Shown here piece by piece: positions 42,612-52,251 of a stretch of 53,151 nucleotides of DNA; within the stretch, counting starts at the first letter, position 1; each line of letters opens with the position of its first letter. The stretch is from Lithacetigena sp037446255 [NCBI: Coprothermobacterota bacterium] (GTDB lineage: Bacteria > Coprothermobacterota > HKB111): the NCBI GenBank assembly GCA_037446255.1, contig JBBIIY010000006.1, forward strand, positions 28,632 through 81,782, read 5' to 3'. Both the position numbers and the translations under genes were made by a program. Under the pieces are notes generated by a model. The model was not told the origin of the DNA and made no database searches. It saw nothing but the letters and a program-made list of their open reading frames with translations.

Positions 42612-44678
42612 TTACCTCCGAATAGTAATATAGTTCAAATCTCCAAAATTATTGATTACTTCAGATGCTTTACTGAGAAGAAGCAAACGGTTGGTTTTGA
42701 TATTTTCATCTTCAGTAATTACCAAAACCTTATCAAAAAATTGATTGATTTTATCCCCAAGTAAAGAAAATAATTTAAGCCATTCTTCTAAAGGTGTACT
42801 AGGGAGTTTATCGCTAATAAGATATAAAGCTTCATATAGAGATAACTCCTCTTCTTCTATTAGGTAGTTTTTCATAATGGGGGTTTCCAGATTAAGGTTT
42901 TGATTTTTGAGTATATTCTGGACTCTTTTATAAACTAAGACCAGGTCAATAAAAGAATCATTTTCGTAAACATTTTCCAAATAAATTAGTTTTTTGAGTG
43001 ATAATTTTAAATTTACCGGGAAGTTATTGTCTAATACCGCTTTCACTACATCGTACCTGTAGCCTTCTTCTAACCAGAAGGTTTCTAATCTTTGCTGTAA
43101 AAAGGTAATTATTTCACTTAAAATTAAACTTTGAATACTTACTCCCTGAGTACGGTACTTTTCAATAAAACTATTAATAAAAGGAACAATATTAACTTGC
43201 TGGTCAATACTTATAAGAATTCTAATTAAACCAATTGCTAATCGCCTTAAACCGAATGGGTCTTCAGAACCAGAAGGTTTATGCCCTGTGCAAAATATTC
43301 CTGTCAAAGTGTCAATTCTATCAAGTATAGAGCACCATTTACCCATAATTGTTTCTGGTAAATTATCAAATCCGCTTTTAGGAAGGTAATGTTCTAATAA
43401 TGCTTGAGCAATTTGATCACTTTCTTTCTGTTCAAGAGCATAAACTTTGCTCATAATGCCTTCTAACTCGGGGAACTCTTTTATCACTTGAGAAGACTGT
43501 TCAAACTTTAATAGGGATAATGTTTTTTGGAATATAATTGGGTTCACGCCTTCAATAAGGTGAGAACAGGTTATAGCGGTATCGACCAATCTATTATTTT
43601 TATCATATAAAGAACCCAATCCCTGGAAAAAGGCTATGTTTTTTAGATTATTTTTCCAGGCATCCAAGGGTACCTTTATGTCTTCCTGGAAGAAAAAATA
43701 AGTATCCCTCAATCTGGCATTTGCCACATTTTCATATCCTGAAATTATCTCATCAGAGGCTTCAGGAGAGGGATTATTGGATATTATTACAAAAAATGGT
43801 AATAAATCATTATTCTGATCGTAAAAAGGAAAAGCCCTGATATGATGTTTTATGGTTACTATAACCAGTGGTTTCGGTAAGGTTAAAAACTCTTCAGGTA
43901 TTCTGCCAATTAAGACTTTCGGATATTCAACCAGGTTGGTGACTTCGTCTAACAATTCCTCATCTTGCTGCCAGTGGGCTGAATATTTCTGTGAGACTAA
44001 ATTCAAACCCGACTCTATTAATTGCTTTCGTTCATCTTGATTTACTATTACAAATCCTTCGCTTAAAAGATGTTGATAATTTAATGGGTCATTGATAATG
44101 ATCGCTTTCCCAAAAACCCTGTGTCCATATGATATATTTCCTGAAGTTAAGTTACCAATTTCCACTGGTATAACCTTATCATCCAAAAGTGCAGTAATCC
44201 ATCTTATTGGGCGACTGAAGAATACATTTTGGTAATCCCACTGCATAGCCTTGTCGGTTTTTAGAGATAGTATTATACCTGACAAGTGCTCTTTTAAAAT
44301 ATCTAAAGAACTCCGAGACTCTAATTGCATGGTAAGAAAAACGTATTCCCGGTTTAATATGTTTTTTATATATATATTTCTCAAAGTGGCTTTATTAGTT
44401 TTAATAAAACCTAATAAAGCTGAAGTTGGATTTCCCAGGTTGTCATAAGCTGCTTTTTTTGGAGGACCTTTTAATTCGGTTAATTGAGGGGGAGAGTAGG
44501 ATGAAATATTTTGTATATAAACCGATAATCTACGAGGAGTACCCCAACTATCCAATGTTTGGTAATCAAGAGAATACTTATTAAGTAGTGCCTGAAAATT
44601 GGATTTTAAAGTGACCAGGCTTTTTTTAATAAAAAAAGAAGGTAGTTCTTCACAACCGATTTCCAAAAGAAAATTCAT
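42612..44678 (-). CDS. glyS: Glycyl-tRNA synthetase beta subunit
   Basis: A 688-residue beta subunit of the bacterial alpha2beta2 enzyme, required for tRNA-Gly binding. It begins [19 protein letters not shown] and has the HD-like and C-terminal anticodon regions, with [20 protein letters not shown]. Length is normal. It overlaps glyQ by 4 nt. The lysine genes follow with no visible terminator. Confidence 0.95.
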   Translation of the reverse strand: MNFLLEIGCEELPSFFIKKSLVTLKSNFQALLNKYSLDYQTLDSWGTPRRLSVYIQNISSYSPPQLTELKGPPKKAAYDNLGNPTSALLGFIKTNKATLRNIYIKNILNREYVFLTMQLESRSSLDILKEHLSGIILSLKTDKAMQWDYQNVFFSRPIRWITALLDDKVIPVEIGNLTSGNISYGHRVFGKAIIINDPLNYQHLLSEGFVIVNQDERKQLIESGLNLVSQKYSAHWQQDEELLDEVTNLVEYPKVLIGRIPEEFLTLPKPLVIVTIKHHIRAFPFYDQNNDLLPFFVIISNNPSPEASDEIISGYENVANARLRDTYFFFQEDIKVPLDAWKNNLKNIAFFQGLGSLYDKNNRLVDTAITCSHLIEGVNPIIFQKTLSLLKFEQSSQVIKEFPELEGIMSKVYALEQKESDQIAQALLEHYLPKSGFDNLPETIMGKWCSILDRIDTLTGIFCTGHKPSGSEDPFGLRRLAIGLIRILISIDQQVNIVPFINSFIEKYRTQGVSIQSLILSEIITFLQQRLETFWLEEGYRYDVVKAVLDNNFPVNLKLSLKKLIYLENVYENDSFIDLVLVYKRVQNILKNQNLNLETPIMKNYLIEEEELSLYEALYLISDKLPSTPLEEWLKLFSLLGDKINQFFDKVLVITEDENIKTNRLLLLSKASEVINNFGDLNYITIRR

Positions 44679-45553
44679 TTTAAATCCTTTTTTATTAAGG
44701 GAAATCTCATAATATTTCTTTTTTCAATATATTTAACTGCACAGGTTCGAGCCAGGGATCGGACCCGTAATACATATTTTTGCCTATCTGTGGGACTTAA
44801 AGCTCTTCTGGAATCCAGAAGATTAAAGAGGTGTGAATTTTTTAACACATAATCATAAGCAGGTAAAACCAGATCTTTATCCAGTGCTAATCTAGCTTCT
44901 TCTTCATATTCATTAAACCATTTTATTAGTTTATCTACTGTAGCATATTCAAAAGCATAGTAACATTGCTCTACCTCGTATTGGTGACGGACATCTCCAT
45001 AAGTCAATTCGTTATTCCAAGGGATATCATAAACATTAGACTTTTTACACAGGTTCATAGCTATCCTTTCCAACCCATAGGTAAGCTCTAAGGAAACAGG
45101 GAACAGATCTATTCCCCCAGCTTGTTGAAAATAGGTAAATTGAGTAATTTCCTGGCCATCAAGCCAAACCTCCCAGCCAACACCCCATGCTCCCAGGGTT
45201 GGCGCTTCCCAGTTATCTTCTACGAATCTAATATCGTGTTCTCTTCCAAATATTCCAAGGGTTTCCAGGCTTTTCAAATATACGCCCTGAGGGTCTAAGT
45301 GAGGTGGTTTGATTATAACCTGATATTGATGATGTTGATAAAGTCTATTTGGGTTTTCACCATACCGGCCATCAGCAGGTCTCCTGCTGGGTTGAACATA
45401 AGCAACCTTCCAGGGTTCAGGGCCAAGTACTCTGAGAAATGTGGAAGGAGACATAGTACCTGCGCCTACTTCTATATCGTATGGGTGTTCAATAATACAA
45501 CCCTCATTTGCCCAAAACTCATCGAGCTTCATAATGACTTCTTGAAAATTCAT
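44675..45553 (-). CDS. glyQ: Glycyl-tRNA synthetase alpha subunit
   Basis: A 292-residue class II catalytic subunit. Characteristic stretches are [40 protein letters not shown] and [12 protein letters not shown]. It makes glycyl-tRNA together with GlyS. It overlaps recO and glyS by 4 nt each. The recO-glyQ-glyS order is widespread in Gram-positive bacteria. Confidence 0.96.
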   Translation of the reverse strand: MNFQEVIMKLDEFWANEGCIIEHPYDIEVGAGTMSPSTFLRVLGPEPWKVAYVQPSRRPADGRYGENPNRLYQHHQYQVIIKPPHLDPQGVYLKSLETLGIFGREHDIRFVEDNWEAPTLGAWGVGWEVWLDGQEITQFTYFQQAGGIDLFPVSLELTYGLERIAMNLCKKSNVYDIPWNNELTYGDVRHQYEVEQCYYAFEYATVDKLIKWFNEYEEEARLALDKDLVLPAYDYVLKNSHLFNLLDSRRALSPTDRQKYVLRVRSLARTCAVKYIEKRNIMRFPLIKKDLK

Positions 45554-46260
45554 ATTTTTATTTGCTCCATTACTTTAGCTGAATATAACTTGTTTTCAAA
45601 TATATTTTCGTAATAATTTATAATGGCTTTAAAGAGGTTCGGATTGATATTAAATGAATCGTTAATATCGTTTAGATCTATGTTATTTAGTATATCAAGC
45701 ATATCAAAATCATTATTATCTAAAAGAACCAAACTTGAAGGAGGATAACAATTATGGCAAACATAACCACCATCTGAATAACTTAAATAACCATATTTTC
45801 TTGGCGCATTACATCTCTGACATTTCTTGTAAATTGGGTAATATCCGCTAATACGAACCACTTTTACCAGAAAAGCCAGAATGATTGTATCAGCTGGACG
45901 AAAATCATTCAGCAATTTCAGGCTTTTGGTTAAGAGGTTATATAAATTCAGATTTTTCTCTCCCGGTAGTACTGCTTTGCATACCGACTCAAGGAGTAAA
46001 GATGCTTTGCACCAGAGTCCTAAATCTTTATAAATATTTGAAGGTATCCAGCTTAATTCGCAATCAATAAGCGTATAGCCTCGTCTATGGTAAACCAGGC
46101 TCTGGATAATTGACCCTCTTTCTAAACGGCTTCCCCATTTATTTCCTTTGACGTTAGCATTTATCAATCCAAAATCTCTGGTATACAGAAAAATAATTTT
46201 ATCTTTTTCCATCAATTGTTCATCTTTCAGGACTATCGCTTCTATTTTATTTATTCTCAT
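45550..46260 (-). CDS. recO: DNA repair protein RecO
   Basis: A 236-residue recombination mediator. It has an N-terminal OB domain (about 1-80), a helical middle and a zinc knuckle, CQRCNAPR and CHNCYPP. It loads RecA with RecR. It overlaps deoC by 14 nt and glyQ by 4 nt. Confidence 0.88.
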   Translation of the reverse strand: MRINKIEAIVLKDEQLMEKDKIIFLYTRDFGLINANVKGNKWGSRLERGSIIQSLVYHRRGYTLIDCELSWIPSNIYKDLGLWCKASLLLESVCKAVLPGEKNLNLYNLLTKSLKLLNDFRPADTIILAFLVKVVRISGYYPIYKKCQRCNAPRKYGYLSYSDGGYVCHNCYPPSSLVLLDNNDFDMLDILNNIDLNDINDSFNINPNLFKAIINYYENIFENKLYSAKVMEQIKI

Positions 46261-46930
46261 AATTATTTCTTGTTACATATTCATCAACAATTTTATGGGA
46301 GGAACTTGATCCTATCCTATGTACACCTGCTTCAATATAAGTTAGTGTATCATCCAGTCCCCGTATCCCACCAGAAGCTTTAACTTTCAAAGAAGGAGAG
46401 GCAATACTCAAAAGGAAATTAATATCATCAATAGTAGCTCCTCTTGAACCAAAACCAGTAGATGTTTTAACAAAATCCACCCCTTCTTCTATTAATATTT
46501 TAACTATTTCTCTCATCTCCTCCTTGTTTAAATAGCAGGTTTCAATTATTACTTTAAGTACATGACCGATTGACACGTTTCTAACATTTTTAATTTCATT
46601 TTTTAAGTAAGAAATATTTTTATCTTTGAAAAAACCAATATTGATAACCATATCAATTTCATCGCATCCAGCCTTGAGTAAAGCTTCTGTCTCACCTACT
46701 TTTGTTGTTAATAAATTGGCTCCTAAAGGGAAGCCAACTACCGAGCATACTTTAACCGGAGAACCTTTAAGAATGCTTGATACCATGGAAACCTGACAGG
46801 GATGCACACATACAGAGTAAAAGCCATAACTAATCCCTTGTTGGCAGAGTATTTCAATATCTTTCACGGTAGTATCAGGTTTAAGAAGAGTATGGTCAAA
46901 GAATAAAGATAATTCCTTAGGAGTCATCAT
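46247..46930 (-). CDS. deoC: Deoxyribose-phosphate aldolase
   Basis: A 227-residue class I aldolase that splits 2-deoxyribose 5-phosphate to glyceraldehyde 3-phosphate and acetaldehyde. The Schiff-base lysine is in FVKTSTGFG. FDHTLLKPDT and VIIETCYL are further family patterns. It lies between tpiA and recO, with cdd close upstream, forming a small nucleoside-salvage set. Confidence 0.95.
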   Translation of the reverse strand: MMTPKELSLFFDHTLLKPDTTVKDIEILCQQGISYGFYSVCVHPCQVSMVSSILKGSPVKVCSVVGFPLGANLLTTKVGETEALLKAGCDEIDMVINIGFFKDKNISYLKNEIKNVRNVSIGHVLKVIIETCYLNKEEMREIVKILIEEGVDFVKTSTGFGSRGATIDDINFLLSIASPSLKVKASGGIRGLDDTLTYIEAGVHRIGSSSSHKIVDEYVTRNNYENK

Positions 46931-47691
46931 TAGCTTCTTACCGTATTTACAATTTTTAAAAACTCTTCAGGTTTTAGGCTTGCCCCTCCGACGAGACATC
47001 CATTGATTACATCAAGAGACACAATTTCTGGAGTATTTTTAGCATCAACGCTTCCGCCATAAAGTATTTTTATATTTCTGCTAATGACCCAGGAATGCTT
47101 ATAAAACTGGGATAAAATAAAATTATGTGATTCTTTAATTTCTTCAATAGTAGCATTTACCCCTGTACCAATTGCCCATATCGGCTCATAAGCAACTATT
47201 AATTCTTTATTGATAAAGTTCTGGTAGGTATTAATAATGGGCTTTATCTGTTTTGTCAGGACAGAAAAAGTTTTTCCAGATTTTCTTTCTTCAAGAGTTT
47301 CTCCAACACATACAATAGGAATAATATTTTCAGAAAAAGCCTGGTGTAATTTATTAGCGATTGTCTTTGAATTTTCTTTAAAATATTTTCGTCTTTCTGA
47401 ATGCCCTATTAATACATAAGTACTCCCGGTATCTTTTATCATTAATGCAGATATCTCACCGGTGAATGCTCCCTTGCTTTCAAAGTAAAAATTCTGTGCT
47501 CCCCATTTAAGAACGGTACCTTCTAATCTCTTTTTTATTGGATATAGCAAAGTAAAAGGAGGAAGAAATACTACATCGTTTACTGGTTTTTTTTGGTTGT
47601 ATAAGGGTAGAAAAATATTAAAATAGCTTTCTAAATCTGTATAAGTATTGTTCATTTTCCAGTTAGCGATAAATAATAGATTATTTTCCAT
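46930..47691 (-). CDS. tpiA: Triosephosphate isomerase
   Basis: A 253-residue TIM barrel. Substrate lysine and asparagine are in ANWKMNNTY, the catalytic histidine in IGHSERRKYF and the catalytic glutamate in AYEPIWAIGTG. The phosphate loop ILYGGSVDAKN is intact. It shares one base with deoC. It takes the glyceraldehyde phosphate made by DeoC into glycolysis. Confidence 0.96.
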   Translation of the reverse strand: MENNLLFIANWKMNNTYTDLESYFNIFLPLYNQKKPVNDVVFLPPFTLLYPIKKRLEGTVLKWGAQNFYFESKGAFTGEISALMIKDTGSTYVLIGHSERRKYFKENSKTIANKLHQAFSENIIPIVCVGETLEERKSGKTFSVLTKQIKPIINTYQNFINKELIVAYEPIWAIGTGVNATIEEIKESHNFILSQFYKHSWVISRNIKILYGGSVDAKNTPEIVSLDVINGCLVGGASLKPEEFLKIVNTVRS

Positions 47692-47697
47692 TATTTA

Positions 47698-48093
47698 TTA
47701 ACTCCTTAGATTAAAAGCCATGGGTAATAATTCTCTTAAAGAATAAACATTGATATTGTGCCCAGAGTCAAGGATAACGATTAAGTCGGGGTTAAACTCA
47801 TTCATTACCTGCCGGCAAGCGCCACAGGGGTAAGGGATATCCTCTCCCTGGGCAGATATGGCAATTGCTTCAAGGTTCTGGTTACCCTGGGACAGGGCAT
47901 TGAATATGGCAATTCTTTCAGCGCACACTGTTAATCCAAAAGAAGCATTTTCAACATTTACCCCAGTAAATATCTCTCCATCTCTGGTAAGTAGAGCTGC
48001 TCCAACTTGATAACGGGAGTAGGGAGCATAAGCATTAAGTTTAATCTTTCGGGCTTTTTCTATCAGGTGAGAATATTTATCATCGTTAAGCAT
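47698..48093 (-). CDS. cdd: Cytidine deaminase
   Basis: A 131-residue tetrameric-type enzyme. Zinc ligands are in VCAERIAI and PCGACRQVM, giving the three-cysteine site, with the catalytic glutamate in CAE. It deaminates cytidine and deoxycytidine. It overlaps parB by 8 nt. Confidence 0.95.
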   Translation of the reverse strand: MLNDDKYSHLIEKARKIKLNAYAPYSRYQVGAALLTRDGEIFTGVNVENASFGLTVCAERIAIFNALSQGNQNLEAIAISAQGEDIPYPCGACRQVMNEFNPDLIVILDSGHNINVYSLRELLPMAFNLRS

Positions 48094-48916
48094 TTTTGGA
48101 AAATATCTCCTTAAATAATTCTAATAATTTTACCCTTGATTTCTTGGGGACTCTGATATATAACCCATCGTTTTTTACGATAACCCGAACCTTACATGAA
48201 AGCTTTGTTTTAAAGAAGTTTTCCAGAAATACATCTCTATTTTTATCGCGATTATTCTGGGTTTTGTTGTTATTTTTTAACTCTAATAAATTCAAGTAAT
48301 TTTCAGTTTCCCTGACACTCAATCCCTTTTCGGCTATTTTTTTAGCCACAGATAAGCAAAGAGTTTCCGGGAGAGAAGCTAAAATTTTTGCATGACCAAA
48401 AGTAAGCATTCCCTTTTGTATTAAAGATTTAACCTCTTCAGGTAGGTATAGCATTCTTATAAGATTGGCGATTTGAGAGCGACTAATTCCTAATTTATGG
48501 GAAGCTTCTTCTTGAGTTATCTTTTTTATATCCATTACATTTTTTATTGCTTCAGCGATTTCTATAGGTGTTAACTCTTCACGATGGATATTTTCAATTA
48601 AAGATATTTCCATTACAGAATCATCGGGAATGTTTCTAACGATAGCTTTTATAGAATTATACCCAGCTTCTATGGCCGCCTTTAATCTTCTTTCACCCGC
48701 AATCAACTCGTAGGTTTTTCCAATTTGCCTTACTACAATAGGTTGTATTAAACCAGTTGATTGAATTGATTGAACCAGTAATTTCAAGGCTTCTGGCTGT
48801 ATGTTTTTTCGTGGTTGCCAGGGCGAAGGAGAGATATCATCTATAGGAATTTCATATAATTCCTCTTCTCCGGATGGAATCAGAAGATCTATGCCTCTAC
48901 CTAACTTTTTATTCAA
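48086..48916 (-). CDS. parB: Chromosome-partitioning protein ParB (Spo0J-like)
   Basis: A 276-residue protein with the N-terminal CTPase motif ELIAGERRLKAAIEAG, LIENIHREELTPIE and a helix-turn-helix (TQEEASHKLGISRSQIANLIRML). It binds parS and loads SMC near the replication origin. I did not find a parS-like TGTTNCACGTGAAACA in the window. It overlaps parA by 8 nt. Confidence 0.95.
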   Translation of the reverse strand: MNKKLGRGIDLLIPSGEEELYEIPIDDISPSPWQPRKNIQPEALKLLVQSIQSTGLIQPIVVRQIGKTYELIAGERRLKAAIEAGYNSIKAIVRNIPDDSVMEISLIENIHREELTPIEIAEAIKNVMDIKKITQEEASHKLGISRSQIANLIRMLYLPEEVKSLIQKGMLTFGHAKILASLPETLCLSVAKKIAEKGLSVRETENYLNLLELKNNNKTQNNRDKNRDVFLENFFKTKLSCKVRVIVKNDGLYIRVPKKSRVKLLELFKEIFSKNA

Positions 48917-49664
48917 GGTTTATCACCTCCCGAGCTAACTCCTGATAAGCTATAGCACCTTTTGATTCAGGAGCATAATAAGCTATGGGCTTACCAAAAC
49001 TTGGAGCTTCGCTTAATCTTACGCTTCTGGGTATGATGCTATTAAAAACCCTATCGGGAAAGTAAGATTTAACCTCTTCAGCAACCTGTCGTGATAAAGA
49101 GGTTCTATGGTCATACATCGTTAAAAGAACACGCCAAATTTCTATTGCTGGGTTAATGTATTTTTTAATGCGTTTGACAGTATTTAAGAGCTTACTAACG
49201 CCTTCTAAAGCATAATATTCGCACTGAATGGGAACCAGGATTCTATCACCTGCAACCATAGAGTTGATAGCTAACAAGCTAAGAGAGGGAGGGCAATCAA
49301 TAAAAATAAAATCAAAATTATTTGATTCGTCTTTAAGGGATTCCCTCAATCTTGTTTCTCTGGAAATGACCGATACTAATTCAAGTTCAGCTGCCACCAG
49401 GTCAATATGTGAAGGAACAATCTGTAAGTTATCAATATCAGTGTTAATAATAGCATCTTTTAAAGGTGTTTCATTAATAATTAAGTCGTAAGTACTTCTT
49501 GCCACCTTAAGTTTGTCTATGCCAAAACCACTGGTTGCATTTGCTTGAGGGTCAGCATCAATAACTAACACCCTCTTTCCTTCTCGTGCAAGGTAAGTGC
49601 TTAAATTTACAACTGTGGTAGTTTTACCGACACCGCCTTTTTGATTAGCTACCGAAATAATCAC
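48909..49664 (-). CDS. parA: Chromosome-partitioning ATPase ParA (Soj-like)
   Basis: A 251-residue deviant Walker ATPase: KGGVGKTTTVVN (9-20) and FIFIDCPPSL. The start is GTG 49664, with AAGGAG 8 nt upstream. It is the first gene of the long minus-strand series. Usual neighbours rsmG, mnmG and mnmE are not present. Confidence 0.96.
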   Translation of the reverse strand: MIISVANQKGGVGKTTTVVNLSTYLAREGKRVLVIDADPQANATSGFGIDKLKVARSTYDLIINETPLKDAIINTDIDNLQIVPSHIDLVAAELELVSVISRETRLRESLKDESNNFDFIFIDCPPSLSLLAINSMVAGDRILVPIQCEYYALEGVSKLLNTVKRIKKYINPAIEIWRVLLTMYDHRTSLSRQVAEEVKSYFPDRVFNSIIPRSVRLSEAPSFGKPIAYYAPESKGAIAYQELAREVINLE

Positions 49665-49772
49665 AAATATTTCTCCTTATTAAAGGGCATTCTTTTTATT
49701 TTCTAAAGAAAGCAAGTTTATATAAAATCTTATTTATTATAACAAAATATTTTATTTTTCTTTATTATTTAA

Positions 49773-49781
49773 TGATATAAT
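49773..49781 (+). promoter_or_regulatory. Extended -10 promoter for the btu operon
   Basis: TGATATAAT at 49773-49781 is a perfect extended -10. The -35 region is only T-rich. Transcription would start near 49788, immediately before the cobalamin riboswitch. The interval 49665-49772 between it and parA is AT-rich, with a possible minus-strand -10 for parA (TATAAT, 49741..49736) but no good -35. Confidence 0.55.
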
Positions 49782-49789
49782 ATCTTAAG

Positions 49790-49932
49790 GTTTTACATTT
49801 CAGGGAAGACCGGTAGAAAGCCGGCGCTGTCCCGCAACTGTAACTGGAGAGTAAGAGAGAAGAAAACCACTGGAATATTTTTTCTGGGAAGGTTCTCTCA
49901 AATTTTGACCCAGAAGCCAGGAGACCTGAGGT
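49790..49932 (+). ncRNA. Cobalamin riboswitch
   Basis: Conserved elements appear in the correct order: CAGGGAA near 49801, a GCCGG-type stem, GCTGTCCCGCAACTGTAA (49826-49843), ACCACTGG, and the B12 box AAGCCAGGAGACCTG (49914-49928). This is the standard adenosylcobalamin aptamer that shuts down B12 uptake or synthesis genes when the coenzyme is plentiful. It lies directly before btuFCD. End coordinates are approximate to a few bases. Confidence 0.95.
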
Positions 49933-49970
49933 GAAACTACATATCTTTTACCTTCTCGAGGCAGGAAGGA

Positions 49971-49998
49971 AAGGTTTCTTTGTTATCAAAGAAATTTT
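49971..49998 (+). terminator. Hairpin of the riboswitch expression platform (possible weak terminator)
   Basis: A perfect 8-bp stem, TTTCTTTG (49975-49982) with CAAAGAAA (49987-49994) and loop TTAT, extends by two G-T and two A-T pairs to 49971-49998. It runs into TTTTCTCTCC. It is AT-rich and the T-run is short, so it would be a weak terminator. It lies 40 nt past the B12 box and 50 nt before the btuF start, where the switching element is expected. Confidence 0.4.
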
Positions 49999-50047
49999 CT
50001 CTCCACTCCCGAAGCAAAGAACAATATTTGTTTTAGGAGGAAGTAAA

Positions 50048-51268
50048 ATGGTTAGTAAAGTTGTTCAAGCTAAAGTAAGACATTTATTGGCTTTACTTTT
50101 ATTAGTTTCATTGTTTATATCAACAACCTATGGAAGTATTTCAGTAAAGATTATTGATGATATTGGTAGAAGCGTTGAAGTTAAATTGCCTGTAGAAAGG
50201 GTTATTTCTATTCAACCTTCAGCTACAGAAATAATTTTTGCACTGGGAGCTCAAAAAAAACTTGTAGGTAGAACAGATTTTTGTGATTATCCAGAAGGAG
50301 TCAAATCCATTCCTTCAATCGGAGGTGTATCTAATCCCAGCCCGGATAAGATTATATCTTTAAGACCCAATGTTATATTTACAAGTACCATGTTCCCTAA
50401 AGCAATGGCTGAGCCGCTTATGAAAGCTTATCCCCTGATTGTTTTAGAGCCTAATCATATGATGGTAGTTTACGACAATATATTTACGGTTGGTAAACTG
50501 CTACAAAAACAAACAGAAGCTGATGATATCATCGCCTCTATGGATGCTCTAAGAAGACCTATTGAGGCATATTTCCAAAGTTATTTACACAAACCAACCG
50601 TTTTGATACTTGTCTGGCATGACCCCTTGATCACTGTTGGACCAACTTCATTCATTGCGTCTGTGGTGGAAAAGGGTGGGGGGAAAAATTATATTCAGAA
50701 AGATATTGGTGCTTATCCTATGATTTCTCCCGAATCGCTTATACTAAACGAGCCTGACATCATTCTTTATCCAACCAAATCCATGGGCATTGATCCTGCG
50801 TTTTTAAATCAAACCCCTTTCAAAGACTTGAAAGTAGTTAAAAATCGTAAAGTTTATCCTTTTGATGACGACTTGTTATTCAGACCTGGTCCTAGAGTTA
50901 TCCAGGGTATGCTGGAAGTTTCTAAAGCAATCGATCCTTCACTAAAAACAACCTCTATTTATGCACTTTCTACAGTTAAACAAATAGTATTTAAAGATGG
51001 TAACAGGTTAAGCAATATTCAAAAATTAAAAAATTTAAATGGGAGAATTCATGTAGGTCAAGAAACTATAATTACTATCACTAAAAACCAGGTTAATCAA
51101 ATCAAAATAGTTAATCAAAGCACTGCAAGCATCCTGCTAAATGATGGAAATATGTTATCTATTCCACTGAAAGAAGGATTATTTCCTTTGAGGCTGGTAG
51201 TGGACGCTCTTAAAGGCAAGATTTTTTGGAATAATCAACACAAGGAGGTTTACATCTTTATAAAGTGA
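50048..51268 (+). CDS. btuF: ABC transporter substrate-binding protein, BtuF-like, with C-terminal copper amine oxidase-like domain
   Basis: A 406-residue exported protein. A signal peptide (1-29, LLALLLLVSLFIS, no lipobox Cys) is followed by a class III binding domain (about 33-295) with ERVISIQPSATEIIFALGA, RTDFCDYPEG and GGVSNPSPDKI. An extra C-terminal 100 residues end in PLRLVVDALKGKIFWNNQ and resemble the copper amine oxidase N-terminal-like surface domain. I chose ATG 50048 because GGAGG sits 7 nt upstream. The frame extends back to 49931, but that would lie partly in the riboswitch. Ligand B12 is inferred from the riboswitch. Confidence 0.87.
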   Translation: MVSKVVQAKVRHLLALLLLVSLFISTTYGSISVKIIDDIGRSVEVKLPVERVISIQPSATEIIFALGAQKKLVGRTDFCDYPEGVKSIPSIGGVSNPSPDKIISLRPNVIFTSTMFPKAMAEPLMKAYPLIVLEPNHMMVVYDNIFTVGKLLQKQTEADDIIASMDALRRPIEAYFQSYLHKPTVLILVWHDPLITVGPTSFIASVVEKGGGKNYIQKDIGAYPMISPESLILNEPDIILYPTKSMGIDPAFLNQTPFKDLKVVKNRKVYPFDDDLLFRPGPRVIQGMLEVSKAIDPSLKTTSIYALSTVKQIVFKDGNRLSNIQKLKNLNGRIHVGQETIITITKNQVNQIKIVNQSTASILLNDGNMLSIPLKEGLFPLRLVVDALKGKIFWNNQHKEVYIFIK

Positions 51269-52251
51269 ATTATTTGAACAAGTCAAAATTTATCATTATA
51301 TCTGTTCTTTCTATACTTGCAGGGTTAGCTATATTTATTTCTCTGCAACTGGGGGCGATATATTTATCGCCCCTTACTTTATTATCTTCTGTGTTGGGTA
51401 AGATTTCTGAATCCAGCATTGATCTACTTGTTAGTATGAGGTTAGCCAGGGTTTTATCAGCTTTTTTAGCAGGATGCATACTATCGTTATCCGGTCTTCT
51501 TTATCAAACAGTATTTCAAAATCCATTAGTCGACGCTTATGTTTTAGGCGTTGCTTCAGGGGCGGTTTTTGGGGGGATGTTATCTCTGAGATTAGGAATT
51601 ATGAATCCCTGGCCAGGGGCTTTTGCTGGCGCAGTTATGGCAACCACGCTTACCTTGATACTGGGTAAACAAAATGGTGGATTGTCTATCTTAAAAACTC
51701 TACTTGGCGGAGTGGTAGTTGGTTCAGTTCTTTCAGCAGCCTCAACCTTTTTGTTGATAACCTGGAAAGGTCCGCTTTATGGAGGTATTTTTTGGTCAAT
51801 GGGTAATTTTTCCAATGCTTCCTCAAGGGATATAATCGAACTACTTATTACCTCAATTATTTTTCTATTGATTTTCCTTTTTTTACATAGAAGTCTTGAT
51901 ATATTACTTTTAGGGGAAGAAGAAGCAGTGAGCTTAGGATTAAAGGTGGGGAATTTTAGGTTGATTATCCTGACTATTTCTGCGCTTGCTGTTTCTTATG
52001 TTTCTTCTCGTTTTGGGCTTTTAGGGTTCGTGGGATTGATAGCCCCTCATGTAGCCCGATTAATCGCAGGGCCATTACATAATATTCTCATACCTTCTGC
52101 ATTTTTATTTGGAGGAATTTTGCTAGTTACCTCAGAAACAATTGCCAGAACTATTTTTATCCCGAAAGAAATTCCAGTGGGAATTATTACGGTTTTATTG
52201 GGAGGACCATTCTTTCTTTACCTTCTGGGAAGAAAGGTTGGTAGAAAATGA
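51265..52251 (+). CDS. btuC: ABC transporter permease, BtuC/FecCD type
   Basis: A 328-residue permease with about ten membrane segments. Family patterns include RLARVLSAFLAGCILSLSGLLYQ, NPLVDAYVLGVASGA and the C-terminal GLLGFVGLIAPHVARL. It overlaps btuF and btuD by 4 nt each. The FecCD family also carries siderophores. The cobalamin riboswitch indicates B12 here. Confidence 0.9.
   Translation: MNYLNKSKFIIISVLSILAGLAIFISLQLGAIYLSPLTLLSSVLGKISESSIDLLVSMRLARVLSAFLAGCILSLSGLLYQTVFQNPLVDAYVLGVASGAVFGGMLSLRLGIMNPWPGAFAGAVMATTLTLILGKQNGGLSILKTLLGGVVVGSVLSAASTFLLITWKGPLYGGIFWSMGNFSNASSRDIIELLITSIIFLLIFLFLHRSLDILLLGEEEAVSLGLKVGNFRLIILTISALAVSYVSSRFGLLGFVGLIAPHVARLIAGPLHNILIPSAFLFGGILLVTSETIARTIFIPKEIPVGIITVLLGGPFFLYLLGRKVGRK

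Noticed and set aside
49931-50047. 39-residue N-terminal extension of BtuF
   Set aside because: It begins at the edge of the riboswitch aptamer and covers its expression platform. The signal peptide and GGAGG site place the start at 50048.
48086-50047. parS site or replication origin near parAB
   Set aside because: I found no TGTTNCACGTGAAACA-like palindrome, no DnaA-box cluster and no dnaA, mnmG or rsmG genes.
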